Source of the DNA: Ichthyophonus hoferi
Lineage: Eukaryota; Opisthokonta; Ichthyosporea; Ichthyophonida; Ichthyophonidae
DNA: 64,000 nt
Reading direction: 5' to 3'
NCBI GenBank assembly: GCA_002751075.1
Contig: NAOQ01000022.1
Location: 158,862 to 222,861, forward strand
A program made the translations under genes and the position numbers. Each line of letters starts with the position of its first letter. The first letter of the stretch is position 1. Shown here piece after piece: positions 13,796-25,786 of the stretch. Under the pieces are notes generated by a model. The model was given only the letters and a program-made list of their open reading frames with translations, did no database searches and had not been told where the DNA came from.

Positions 13796-15543
13796 CGCCT
13801 CTACCATATACAACTATTACGAAATGTCAAATAACTACAGACGTATTATAAGTTAAAATATTAGGTATTATATCACTACAAATACAATCTTATAAAAACA
13901 CAAATGTTACACAAATAGTAAATCTTGCTAAATATATTTTATAACTCAATTATGATTGGTAATATAGTCTATTTTAGATGGCCAAATATTAAAATTTACA
14001 TACATATAGGATAATCGAAAATATTTATTTAGCAAAATTGCGATTTGGGAGTTGTCTTCTCCAATTAGACGGTAGATCATAGTTGAAAATCAAGTCCTCA
14101 TCTGAAGTTTGAGTTTTCTCTGCCATTGGATGGCGAATTTTGGTGTGGCAGTCAATTGATATAGTTGTAAGGATCTAGAAATATATGGAATATCTTAGTA
14201 AAGTTAGAATCTATAGCAAGATATGCTTTGTCTCAATCAGCAACTCCAAGCTGTTCCGGAATGTAGGTTCGATTCGAGTGAACATATTCTAGTATTTATG
14301 CTTGGACCTTCTGAAGTTCCTTAAACATAGTTAATTGAATTGATCTAGGCTATTCAGAGTGATAATTCTTGAGATTCTGATTAGGCGCTGGCTGATCGGT
14401 TAGCTTATTGGTATTTCTTGGTTGTTTCTAATTGTATACGTGTGTAGAGCCATAGAGAATGCTAGCACAGCTAGCTTTCTTTTATAGGTCTAAAAATTAA
14501 CAAGGCACATGTTTAAAAAGGCTATCAAAGGTTTCTACAGATTATATATTGGAATTGGTTTCTGATTGATTCACGGGCAAATTCGTCGTACATAAAATAT
14601 CACTAAGTATATTACGTTTTCTACTGACGAGTATTTGACCAATAAAGTTACTAACACACTACTCCTACTTGTTAACTTTCTTGTGTGCAGAAAACTAGAC
14701 CTAATAATCATAATATGCACTTAATTGTTTGCGATGCATGCCTTAGTGGTGTAGGATTTAAGTCTTTATTCCAGTTACTGTTGGCGCTCCAGAATCGTAG
14801 AAACTTTGGAAAGTATGAAATCATGCGATTTGTGATCGAAAATCTTAGTGTTCATATGATCACTTGTAATCGCAATTTCCAATCAAACTTCCTGATTGTA
14901 CCAAACAGCAATAATATTAACTTCTGAAGTATAACAATTATAGCCAAAGCTCTCATGGAATGCCAAAATAAAACGAGTATTTGCATGATTAAACCTAGGT
15001 TCTATACATCATTTATTAGTAAATTGAGACCTATATCCAAGCATTTAAGAATTATACACTGGACGCCACGCCAATCAAAGAATTCATTAAAATTATCTTA
15101 AAGATATGATTGATCATCCTGCGTCTGTCATAAAGTAAAGAAGTAGAGTGGCATAGTAGCCAGTCAGTAGCACCACAGAAATTCTCCTTGCCTTCATATA
15201 TTATATAATTTTTATGAGCCTATAAGCTAGTTTTACAACGCCTAAATCTCATATTGGTAGGTTTGATAAACAAAACTCAAAATAGCGTTGCAAGACTGTT
15301 AACTCTGAAAAAATAATTCCGCTGAAATTCTATTTACTAAGCGGATCATGAAATGATGGATCCAATATTAGTTGATTAAATAACGTTCCTAATCGGATAA
15401 ATTGATTTTCTAATATGTGGAATATGAGAACTTACATTAATAAAGAAATTAGCTAAATAAGCATTCAAAGGAGGACAGAGTAGTATTATATCATCAAGAT
15501 ACGATCGGATATTTCTAGTGGCCTTAGTGGTCTTCCATGATTT

Positions 15544-15626
15544 ATATTAGCCAATAAAGAGCTTAACGATGGGTCTCATTGACATTGAAGAACACAACTT
15601 TATAATTGACACCCGCAACAAACTGA
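15544..15626 (+). repeat. Dispersed repeat B, copy 1
   Basis: Shares with 20630-20715 the order TATTA.CCAATA, then CATTGAC, then CACAACT, then GACACCCGC, with small indels between. The copies are diverged and no coding content is visible, so this is a decayed interspersed repeat of unknown class. Confidence 0.45.
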
Positions 15627-15788
15627 TGTTGCGGAAAGAATAAAAGAAACAGAAACAACTAATAATAAACACGAGTAATGGCGTTTAAGCCATTATAAAA
15701 CAAAATTTGCATTTCTTATATATGTACTTTATCTTAATGATTAGAAGATACTAGGCCTGTATTCTATAGTCATTGTATCTTTATTATA

Positions 15789-16088
15789 ATGTCTATTCCA
15801 ATATTGACACCTGAGTACAATAATGAGCTCCCAGATCTCTCACCCTTCCAGGAATCAGAGAACTGTTTACTAACATTAAATAGTAATAATAGTTATTATT
15901 TGCATCGTAATATAGCACATCTTACTGATTGGTCTCATTGTGTAATAAATATCTACATTAGCACAGGACCCTTACTACTTCAACTGAGCCTTGAGGACAA
16001 ATTAGATCAACCAGCTATTTCTACCACTAGCCTAGCGAAAAATACTTCTACAAATAATCAATCATCCGTGACAGATCGTTATAAATAA
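15789..16088 (+). CDS. Unplaced 99-codon open frame
   Basis: Opens with ATG and runs to TAA without an intron. The product is Ser/Thr/Asn-rich with no signal peptide, helix or motif I recognise. It is convergent with the lipase gene, 308 bp from its stop codon. Composition is less AT-extreme than its surroundings, which mildly favours coding, but chance is a fair explanation. Confidence 0.2.
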   Translation: MSIPILTPEYNNELPDLSPFQESENCLLTLNSNNSYYLHRNIAHLTDWSHCVINIYISTGPLLLQLSLEDKLDQPAISTTSLAKNTSTNNQSSVTDRYK

Positions 16089-16396
16089 AAAACAAAAATA
16101 AAAACAAAAATAAAGGTTTTTGGCTTTACCTTTATTATAAAACAAACCCCAGCCTGTTAGTGATTGAAGGGTAGATTACAGGCTTAATGAAAAGTTTTGG
16201 CATATTCAACATACTTAATTTGTAAAGAACATTCTAATCTAAACAAGACCATAAGGTGTTCAAAGTTGATCATGGCCCATAACTTAATATTGTTTTCCAG
16301 GTCTCAGGGGTGGGAGCTGTTTTCTGTTCGAAAAGTTAAAGTTCAGTAACAGAATTAGAATACCACATTGCCTATTTTACTCTCTAAGTAGCTCGT

Positions 16397-19300
16397 TCAC
16401 AGTGATCCCTTAACATAAAGACAGTTCTCTTTCCACTTACCCCGTGCCATCCTTTCCAGTCCAACAAGTTCGCTTTCTGTCATTAGTAGCTCTTCAGAAT
16501 TAGCAGATTCGTTTGCAGAAGTTGATGCACATGTACGATGACCCACTGGCATTCCTAAATATCTGAGATGATCTTTGACATTATAAATAAGCAAGTTATC
16601 AGAACAACTTGAGTCCTCGCCTAAAAGGAATGATGTTCTATTAGTGAGAAATAAAGTCAGAGAAAAAATACAGTTTCCCTCTTTCCAAGTATGTCCACAC
16701 ATTAATATTCCCAAGCACCAATGTGTCCACGCAAAAGCTCATGGTAACAGACTGATGTACACATAGATCAGGCAAAAAAATAAGTATAAAAAAATATCTG
16801 GAGTGAAGATAATAATATACAGTCTACCTGAATTATCACACTGCATAAAAGCGATAGATTCAGGATTGGGCTGCCATATTTCCCTCGGGATGTGATGGTA
16901 GCCATGAAGCATATCGGGTAGGTGAGCTACAATATCTCGTCCGTCTACCAATCGTCTTGACTCCTGGATTAAACTCGTTTCATTATATGCTAGTTCTTGC
17001 ACTTAATGCTTATAGTGCTATATCTCTGCTTACATTTCTCCGAAATAATTATAGATGCCAACCATGTGATGCTTGGATTGGTACTATTCTTTATATAAAA
17101 GTAATTTAAACAAAAAATGTAAAATTTTAAATATATTCGTACTCTAAGATAGAAGAAGAGATAAAATGAATGATAAATACTAACCTTAATAATGTTATCC
17201 GCAAACCATGTTGTGAATACTTGATTTCCTACCCTGGGCATACCAAAGGTATATAACTTATTTATTGTAATGTTATGATGCATTTTCAGATCAGCTGCAG
17301 CGAAAATACTCATTGCACCCCCTAGAGAATGGCCTGTGATATCCACACTGGCACCTGGGTACTTTTGTAGCAGGTGCTGGATAGATATATACAAACTAGT
17401 GTGAGTATTGATGAGGCTATATAATTATCTGAAAAATAAATGCATAATCAAAGGTAGGGTGTAAGGTAGTTGGCCGGGAGAATATGTAATTCTATATGTA
17501 GCCTCCATATAGTATGGGTGTAAAAATTGCAGGCGTAAAAAAATAATGATTCATTATGGCGTTTCAGTGTATGTCGGTAGGTATTAGAAATGAATAATTA
17601 AGTTGTGCATAATAAGTAGAAATCATAAGACAACACAATACTGGTTAATTATACTACACACAACACCTACAAACAATCATATCCAAACACAAACATAGGC
17701 ATGGAGATGTCCTCTACTAGGGTATATCCACATGCATACTCAAAAACAACAGATTAAACATTATAAAATCAATTAGTAGGTCATGCTAAGCTAAAAGCCG
17801 CTTACCTGTACGCCCTCTATAATCATTCCTTTAAGGGATTTAGAATAGGCGGTATAAAATCCTTGATGAACAGAGGCACCCGTAACACCCGAATATGGGA
17901 CCTGAATAAGTGTTTTAATACATTTTAGTGCGAATAGAAATCACCTTATAAGTGCGGTAATAGATTGATATAGCAGTATATGCATAATGGAGTTCTTATG
18001 AATCTATTAAAACTGTATCATAATCGCATGATAAGTTATTTTCTGTACAGAGAGAAGGGGAGAGGTGAAGAAGGAGGAAGTTGTATTTTTGGAACATTAA
18101 GGACAAAAATCTAATTAACACTAAAACACCAATTCTAACAATGAATCTGTGACAATAAGAGTGTCCAATGACATCAGATGGCATATTTGTCTTATTATTG
18201 ATTGACCAACAATTGCATGCTATTGAAAGAAAGGCATATTTAATCACTATCTTCTATAACATTGAACCTTGGACTATATTTATAAGAGATATGTATATGA
18301 AAATAATTGATATTCTAGCCACCACTATAGCCGTGTTAAAATTAATGCTATTTAGGTTCCCTATATTCATCTCTATAAATAGAGGTCAAATTTTTTAAAA
18401 TTCCGTCTTTTGCTATATTTCAATATTTGATAAGGTGTATTGATATATTCACACCACAATGTTCAATACAACGCAGTTGTGAAAAAATAAAATAAAATGA
18501 ACAGGAACTAGCAGGATAAATAAATAATAAAAGAGAGAGAAGGAGAGAGAGAGAATGCAAAGTATAAATTGAAAGAGCAAACAAGAGTAGCACGTAGTCA
18601 ATCAAGAACACGTGTAAAAAATAAAAAATAAATGACATACTATATTTGATCTGTACATGTTCATACACGGCTGTCTTTTTGTATCTCACTATCTTTTATA
18701 AAATAAACTAAGGGTGGCATTAATAAGGACTTTTAGTATTTATAATAAGGTGAGTTATAAGGCACAGGTAAAGAGGGAGAGGGAAGGGTGAGGTACCAAT
18801 GTAGCATCCAGGTTAACAATCCAATTCCAAACATCATCCAACTTAGTTCCTTTAAAAGCTACAACAATCGAATTCCGGCTAGGCCAGTAACCATAGTAAC
18901 CGTGAAGGTCATTGTCTGGGTCGAACACCGACCCTTCAATTAAGAAATCCTACGTAAGGGTGAATGAAAAGCATTGGCATTGCATGTTTTCAAAGTATAT
19001 GATGATAAGCCTGTTGCATATAAATATATATATATAGGTATTCCCAATAACTATATCTTTTTAAATAAATGACATGATATATAACATGGACTGAATATAC
19101 ATTACTTTTAAAGTAGTTACGCAGATAGGACACTTCCATGAAGGAAATATATCTCTGGAATCGCAGTATGCCACATTAGATAATGCCAGGAACATTCGAG
19201 CCTCTTCTATATCGAATAAATCTGTGTGAAAAAAAAATTATGGTTATTATAGTTACTGCATGAATGGTAAACATTACATATATTAATAGACGACTACCCT

Positions 19301-19869
19301 TCCTTGTTGTTAGTATTTACGGATACTTTTTGTGGTGCTACAGGCTTTAATCAATACAACAAAGTGTGTAAGAGACTCAATATAGAGAAATTACATAATA
19401 GCTAATATTTTTTAATCAATCCAAACCTTTTCTGTATCTTTCTTTAAAACCGTTCTAGTCTTACAATCTATTCTAACCATACCCACAGTATTAACCACCC
19501 GTTTTTCTTAGTATCCATTAGAGGGAGGAACACACTAAAACTAGAATATAGTGTTTTATTAAAATAAATAAATTCTGGTCAGTGGTTCTACTTGACGGCA
19601 TAACGAGCCTACAAAAAAACAAGGATTAAATCAACAAAAAAAAAAAAAGCAGGAAAGGAAGGAAGGAGGGAGAAATAACACTTACCGCTTGGAACAGGCT
19701 TCGGTGCGAGCAGCGCAGAAAATTTAGAGTTACTTGGTATCACAATAGCGTTACCAGATATCATAAACACTGATGACCCCAAAGCTTGATGTATCCCAAG
19801 TATTAGAGCCGAGAAAAAAAATAGTCTATTACTTCTGCCTTTCGCTTGTCCCATTTTCGCTTGTCCCAT
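16397..19869 (-). CDS. Secreted class 3 lipase (fungal-type triacylglycerol lipase fold), 7 exons
   Basis: Alpha/beta-hydrolase that cleaves acylglycerol or related esters, probably outside the cell. Exons: 19869-19686, 19221-19106, 18949-18797, 17901-17806, 17376-17185, 16963-16828, 16620-16397. All are GT-AG and in frame, giving 366 residues. A basic start followed by RLFFFSALILGIHQALGSS looks like a signal peptide. The catalytic Ser200 sits in the nucleophile elbow ITGHSLGG, Asp257 in VDGRDIVAHLP and His310 in VKDHLRYLG. Their spacing (57 and 53) is close to that of the Rhizomucor enzyme. SIVVAFKGTK (oxyanion side), SVHQGFYTAY, YTFGMPRVGNQ and the YHHIPREIW loop are family signatures, and Cys pairs suit an exported protein. 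Exon five starts at the downstream acceptor because it keeps phase and aligns with the family without a gap. A feruloyl esterase activity is possible. Confidence 0.95.
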
Positions 19870-20629
19870 TTTTTAAGCACCAACGCACTGTCCGATCAAT
19901 TCCTTTCGTTGTGTAAAATCTAGATCTCAATATTGCATTCTGGCTATCACTTTATGATTATATAGTTGCAAAACAAACACAATGTACAACGTAATGTATC
20001 CTTATATGTCTACTTATTTTTATTTTAAAATGAATAATCGTAATATAGTATTTATCTCGTAATTGTCGCCTATACTATTACCAAGTATACCAACCAAATC
20101 TTATCGTGATCTAAAAGCCATGATGCCCAACATCATGACTTCATGCCCTTTTATGTTAGCAGATGTCTTAGATAAGACTGCCCAATCCAAACCTGCTATG
20201 CCATTATAAATGACTACACTATAGGTTATAAGTTTATTGGATGAGCCACATGCGTTATTATTGGGGATGAACAGCTTTGTCAGCATTCTTTTATTTGGTT
20301 TTTTTGCTTTGCTGACAAACTACCATAAAACTATTTTGTCGTATGAAATATGAACTGGTATCTTTATCAATTTAATAGGGTGGACAGGTCAAAAATCGAC
20401 CTCTTATGATTGTGATGATAATGGTGAAATTATTTTATTTGGAAAGAACATAGTTGATCAAATTGATATTATTTTCGTTAGGAGTTAGGTGTGCATTCTT
20501 TTAGCTTCATAAGAACCTAGGGAAAGGGAGGCTTTATTTATATTGGCGAACCCACGTTTCTCCCGGATAATCGCTCCAATGAACATATGATTAGATAAAT
20601 AGTGGGCTCATTCGTCTTCCACACATTTT

Positions 20630-20715
20630 ATTAACCAATATGACCTTGAAGGTAGGCCCCCATTGACGACGTTGACGAGCACGCACAACTATATTATGGA
20701 CACCCGCTATAAACC
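20630..20715 (+). repeat. Dispersed repeat B, copy 2
   Basis: Diverged copy of 15544-15626, sharing ordered blocks including CATTGAC, GCACAACT and GGACACCCGC. Confidence 0.45.
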
Positions 20716-23317
20716 TTTGATTCCCTCTGAATAATTGGGATTATCTTCGTTTATTATGACGACGTAACTAACCCCAAACTGCGATATTTCATTGGCTAAT
20801 GTTAATCATTATTTAATTGCTTATAGTTAAGGCTCATTGGGCAACTAGCGGTGCGATACTATAAATAGATAGTTGCTACCGATAAGTTTTATTTCAGTAT
20901 AATTAGATTAAGGATACCGATTGGATCGAGGGTCACCATGGGCTTTTAAGGCATAGGCCGTTTCTAATTAATTAACTTGGATCCCAGCTCTTAATTCCTT
21001 TACACTTAAGATAAAAGAAATGCGTGAGCTTACGGTAAGGCTGTACAGTACTGCATGGGCAGCTTTACATAATTCTGATGTATAAATAATTTATGATTTA
21101 CTGATTGGATTAGATAATTTATTATTTAACTCGTTTCATTTGATATTACTGACAGGTTAGAACATCGGCAGAAGACTGCCACGAATAAACCGTTTATATA
21201 CTATTATATTTAGAAGACCACTCTTAAGGCATTAACGATGTCTCTAACCTCGCTCAGGTGCAATTTTTCAAATTACAGAAGCGGCTTCTTAGTCAATCTG
21301 AAATCTCAGGTTCCTCACAACGCCTAGTTTGCGCACTTTTCCTCCTCCCGTTAATTGGAAGTTATATCTTAGATACTAGATGAGATACCTAGAAGCTTTA
21401 CAGCAGATACTTATACAAAAGGCTAATTATCAATCGCAGATTGTTATAATTATTAACCTAACATACCTACGTATTAGCTTGTATAGATATAGAAAGATAT
21501 ATTATATATATTATGGCTACGATATATATTGTGCTAGGGTACTGAATAATTATTATTCCAGTAGCTCTTGGCACTCTGAAATTGCAGGAGCCTTAGATGT
21601 TATGAGATTACATGATATAATTGGGCATACTAGTGAATACCGTGAACACTTTCAGTTACACTTCTCGATTTTAATTAACAATCTCGGCAGACATTCATTA
21701 TACACTAGACTAATTCCAGTAACAGTTTTAGTTGAGTTTCTCCGTCTTACATAAATAGCCAGATAGAAGATATTAAAGATGACAGTGGTTATTGATATCT
21801 ATGGCAAAAGATAATACGCATCTATTGGTTTTTATAAGTAGACGTTCAATTAAATTAGAAATTAATTCGAATACATTTAAGGAAATTAGAGTATCCATAT
21901 TTTAGTCAGATATAGCTTATGAACCTTTCCCTCTTCTCAAGGGTTTTAATCGGCACTCATCTAGCTGATAGCTGATTAATTACCATTAACTTATTGATTT
22001 ATGTTAGACAGATTCTAGCATTGATTAGTATATAGGCTGACAGTGGAAATGCCAGTCTGTAAGCCTGTGATCCCGGATAAGATATGGTACTATATACTCT
22101 GACGTTACCTTATCTCAATCAACAATATTTATGAAAACTATACATCATTGATCGCCAGCTTTATCATGACTTAGTGGATCCCATGGCACGACATGATTGA
22201 CTAATCACAAGACTGTATTGCATTCAACCAGATTACTTAGGTATTAGTCAAATTAAGGTACACTATTGAGGTAGACTACGTTATATTGTATAGAATAACT
22301 TTTATATAACATGTAAATAATAGTATATAGCCTATACATGTACATTACAGTATATTGGTTATATTTTATAGATTAGACTATATAAATTATATTATAATGA
22401 TTACATGATGTAGTAGATTATCTTATTAGAAAGCCTAATCTCATGGTAAGCGACAAGTGCTAGACAGGGGGTAACTCTATATAGAGAAATATGAAGCAAG
22501 ATCATAACTACTTAGAATAATGGTGTCAAAATAGTTGACTATGTGCCAATTTGGTACTTTGAGGTCATTGTTTGAGACTTGTGAAAGGTTTGAATCTAAA
22601 AGAACAGATTAAAATTATTTACTGTGATAACTTGAATTATAGCCATCAAAATATATCAAGTTATATAAGAGTTGATAAAACATTGAGAGTGTGAAGGGAA
22701 TTGCAGCGGTAATTTCAGAGTACATGGTGACTTTCACCGACAATTAAAGCTCTCTGTTTGGGCAAACACTGATGTGTTTTGGAGCATGTTTACATGGATT
22801 ATCCTATATCTCTCGCTCTTTATAGTCAACTACATACAACACCCAATTACACACTTTTTTCCTTGATTAAAAATTACAGGAGCCTTGTTAATAATGGTTT
22901 GATCAATTTGGTAGTGCACTTTTCCAGTTTAGATTGGCCAAGGTAAATCATTTCGACTAGCTTATGTTTAGAATAAATGTAGAATGATCTTCTACCTGTT
23001 GCTATATATACGGTACGTGCTTTATAATTGCCTTATTGGTGCTACTTGATCGTAGGTATTAGCTAGTTGATTGATGGTGCCGCTATCATGCATACTTCTT
23101 GTTGGTTGCTTTTGTCTGACAAAGCAATCATAACAGTGTTGAGATCATTATTTCTAATTAAGGAATCGCGATCGCAAGCGATCACGATGCTCACTACCAT
23201 TCTCGATTATATCACGCGATCTAATAATCTCCAAGGTTTTAGTGATTCCAGAGCGTCAAGAGATGCTGGAATAACTACTTATACGGTAACTTTAATTACA
23301 ATACATTGTAAACAACA

Positions 23318-23319
23318 TG

Positions 23320-23355
<36 letters not shown>

Positions 23356-23387
23356 ATTATTATTATTATTATTATTACAGAATATTT
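23318..23387 (+). repeat. Compound (TA)n(TTA)n repeat at left edge of gap 1
   Basis: A TA run, then TTA triplets, then ACAGAATATTT, ending exactly at the first N. The same compound repeat with the same tail recurs right of the gap at 24004-24076. Confidence 0.9.
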
Positions 23388-23972
23388 NNNNNNNNNNNNN
23401 NNNNNNNNNNNNNNNNNNNNNNNNNNNNNNNNNNNNNNNNNNNNNNNNNNNNNNNNNNNNNNNNNNNNNNNNNNNNNNNNNNNNNNNNNNNNNNNNNNNN
23501 NNNNNNNNNNNNNNNNNNNNNNNNNNNNNNNNNNNNNNNNNNNNNNNNNNNNNNNNNNNNNNNNNNNNNNNNNNNNNNNNNNNNNNNNNNNNNNNNNNNN
23601 NNNNNNNNNNNNNNNNNNNNNNNNNNNNNNNNNNNNNNNNNNNNNNNNNNNNNNNNNNNNNNNNNNNNNNNNNNNNNNNNNNNNNNNNNNNNNNNNNNNN
23701 NNNNNNNNNNNNNNNNNNNNNNNNNNNNNNNNNNNNNNNNNNNNNNNNNNNNNNNNNNNNNNNNNNNNNNNNNNNNNNNNNNNNNNNNNNNNNNNNNNNN
23801 NNNNNNNNNNNNNNNNNNNNNNNNNNNNNNNNNNNNNNNNNNNNNNNNNNNNNNNNNNNNNNNNNNNNNNNNNNNNNNNNNNNNNNNNNNNNNNNNNNNN
23901 NNNNNNNNNNNNNNNNNNNNNNNNNNNNNNNNNNNNNNNNNNNNNNNNNNNNNNNNNNNNNNNNNNNNNNNN
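23388..23972. other. Assembly gap 1 (585 N)
   Basis: Run of N. Open frames that read through it are artefacts. The two flanks carry the same compound microsatellite and tail, which suggests unmerged overlapping contigs. Confidence 0.98.
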
Positions 23973-24003
23973 TAACTTAATTAACTAATACTATAGTAAC
24001 AAC

Positions 24004-24006
24004 ATA

Positions 24007-24044
<38 letters not shown>

Positions 24045-24076
24045 ATTATTATTATTATTATTATTACAGAATATTT
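24004..24076 (+). repeat. Compound (TA)n(TTA)n repeat right of gap 1
   Basis: Same order and same ACAGAATATTT tail as 23318-23387; here the sequence continues into unique DNA. Confidence 0.9.
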
Positions 24077-24286
24077 GTTTCTACATCTAAGTAAGTGAAT
24101 ATGTAGGTAGATTAACTTAATAACTTGATCCAAAATATCGGTAAGTAGCAAGAGTAGAACTAGCGCATCGATATATGATGAATGACTTGAGCCTGAATCA
24201 ATCAAGGATATAATAGAGTATAGACTATAGAGTATATAGAAACCTATATTCTATAAGGTTTTAAACGCTTAACTTCTTAATTACCT

Positions 24287-24589
24287 GTGCTAGCATTCTT
24301 TAGAATTATAAACCCGAAAATACCCTTGGAAACAAGGAGATACCCGAATAGGTTAAACGAACAGTTCTCGCCTGATCAAAAAGCATCAACATGTTACCTC
24401 AATATTATTCATTCTAAACCACTTGAGTATGCCCCAAGAAATACAAGAGGAACAAGCCTAAAATATTTGGATATATTCATTTGGGGGGAAACCTACAGTC
24501 CGGAGCAAGCTGGATTTGCTAATCTAGACAGAGCTTCTCTTTCCATTGATTTTTTCGAGTCTGAGAATATGCACGCATTAACCGTTTGA
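24287..24589 (+). CDS. Unplaced 100-codon open frame
   Basis: Open stretch with fairly even amino-acid composition (many Arg, Pro, Glu) in very AT-rich DNA, which is mildly unusual. No motif recognised and no in-phase partner exon found. Could be a relic of a mobile element or chance. Confidence 0.2.
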   Translation: MLAFFRIINPKIPLETRRYPNRLNEQFSPDQKASTCYLNIIHSKPLEYAPRNTRGTSLKYLDIFIWGETYSPEQAGFANLDRASLSIDFFESENMHALTV

Positions 24590-25029
24590 CGAAAGGACGA
24601 TTGGCAACTACAGAACTCCAACAACCAATCCAGAGACAGGAGAGATTCAGTCCTTCAATAAAGACTCGAGTTTTAATTTTCTTTGACAAGACGATAATCA
24701 GGGATAGATCGATATCGCAATACATAGTTATTATTTATCATAGACTACAGTGATTTTGCCGACAATATTACATCCAATAACAGATTAACTAAATCCAGCA
24801 CTGACCGTATAAGGTAAATTTTATAGCAAATAGAATCGAAATCTTTGACCATATATCTTTAAAACTATGGTGTTCAACATATTGCAACCACAAACAACCA
24901 ACAATTTTGGCAATTATCAGATATAGCTACATACACAGCATAAGCAAAGTAACTATATTTAGAATTTTCTAACCAATTAATACTGGCTTCTGAAGAATTC
25001 CATATTTAAAATGCGTTATTTCGGAAGTA

Positions 25030-25190
25030 TAAAAAGATTCTGTCTAAGACAGTTTAGTGACTCTTATTTCTGCGGTGAGACTGAATAAAGGTTGTTCGGT
25101 TTTTATTCTAAATTCTCTGTTTGCAAAAGTCGGTTGTCATCCTGAACATGGATGAGATACTAAACAGGCTAAAAGTGACAACCATGACAT
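25030..25190 (+). mobile_element. LTR-like dispersed repeat fossil, copy 2
   Basis: Order of signals: TATAAAAAG near 25030, GAATAAAGG near 25083, TTTTATTCTAAATTCTCTG, then TTGTCATCCTGAACATGGAT and GAGATAC. Related copies lie at 12975-13085 (-) and 43440-43570 (+). TATA box, short transcribed part and polyadenylation signal in this order are typical of a long terminal repeat with its leader. No coding part is attached; probably a solo or truncated remnant, old. Confidence 0.5.
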
Positions 25191-25786
25191 ATGAACGTTT
25201 GGGGAGTGTCAGATTAATTTATAATGAGAACCAGTCTCAACACGGAAAAGTTTTAATACACATACACAAATCAAAGGCTTAAAAGATACCTGACTGAGGT
25301 ATGAATAAATTACTATATGAAAGATCACCATTCAATCTATAGGTTCCATTTCATATACATGTTAAGACTTAAAATCACTTGAAAGCAAACATTTTAAGTC
25401 CCATTTAAAAAAAATACCATCTACTTTATAATTAGTTTTTTATTTCAAATTGATGTTGCATGTGCTCTAGCATGTGTTTATTATATATGTCGGGTGCTGT
25501 ACAACAGTGTATACGACTGTACGTTCATAATCGCGGTGGATTAAAAAGAACATGGCATGTGTTCATGCTAGTGCCCAAATCTATTTATATATATATATAT
25601 AGGGTTAAGAAATAGATCAGCTAATAAATAATGCTGCATAAAGCATAAACAAGAATATATGTGGTCCAAAATAATTATCCATAATTAAACTAAGTAGACC
25701 GCTAGATGGAAATAAAATTAACCAATACAAACAAGACTACATATGATAAGTATATTATCATTCGTTTCAGTACGGTAGACAATTTC

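Larger units (their letters stand above)
13086..16396. other. Gene-poor stretch between dioxygenase and lipase genes
   Basis: Contains a (TA) microsatellite at 13773-13795, a dispersed repeat at 15544-15626 (second copy at 20630-20715) and short unplaced open frames, for example 14685-14927 (+). No splice-linked conserved protein could be built on either strand. Confidence 0.5.
19870..25786. other. Gene-poor stretch between lipase and FOCAD genes
   Basis: Holds repeat B copy 2, an assembly gap with duplicated flanks, an LTR-like fossil near 25.03-25.19 kb and several unplaced short open frames: 20101-20286 (-), 21380-21754 (+) and 24287-24589 (+). None carries a recognised motif or joins to another exon in phase. 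Confidence 0.5.

Noticed and set aside
17377-17395. Upstream acceptor for lipase exon 5
   Set aside because: Wrong phase with exon 4 and adds residues not seen in the family; the acceptor before 17376 fits both.
23067-23988. Long plus-strand frame running through the N block
   Set aside because: Artificial: N translates as unknown residues, and the last real part is TA repeat.
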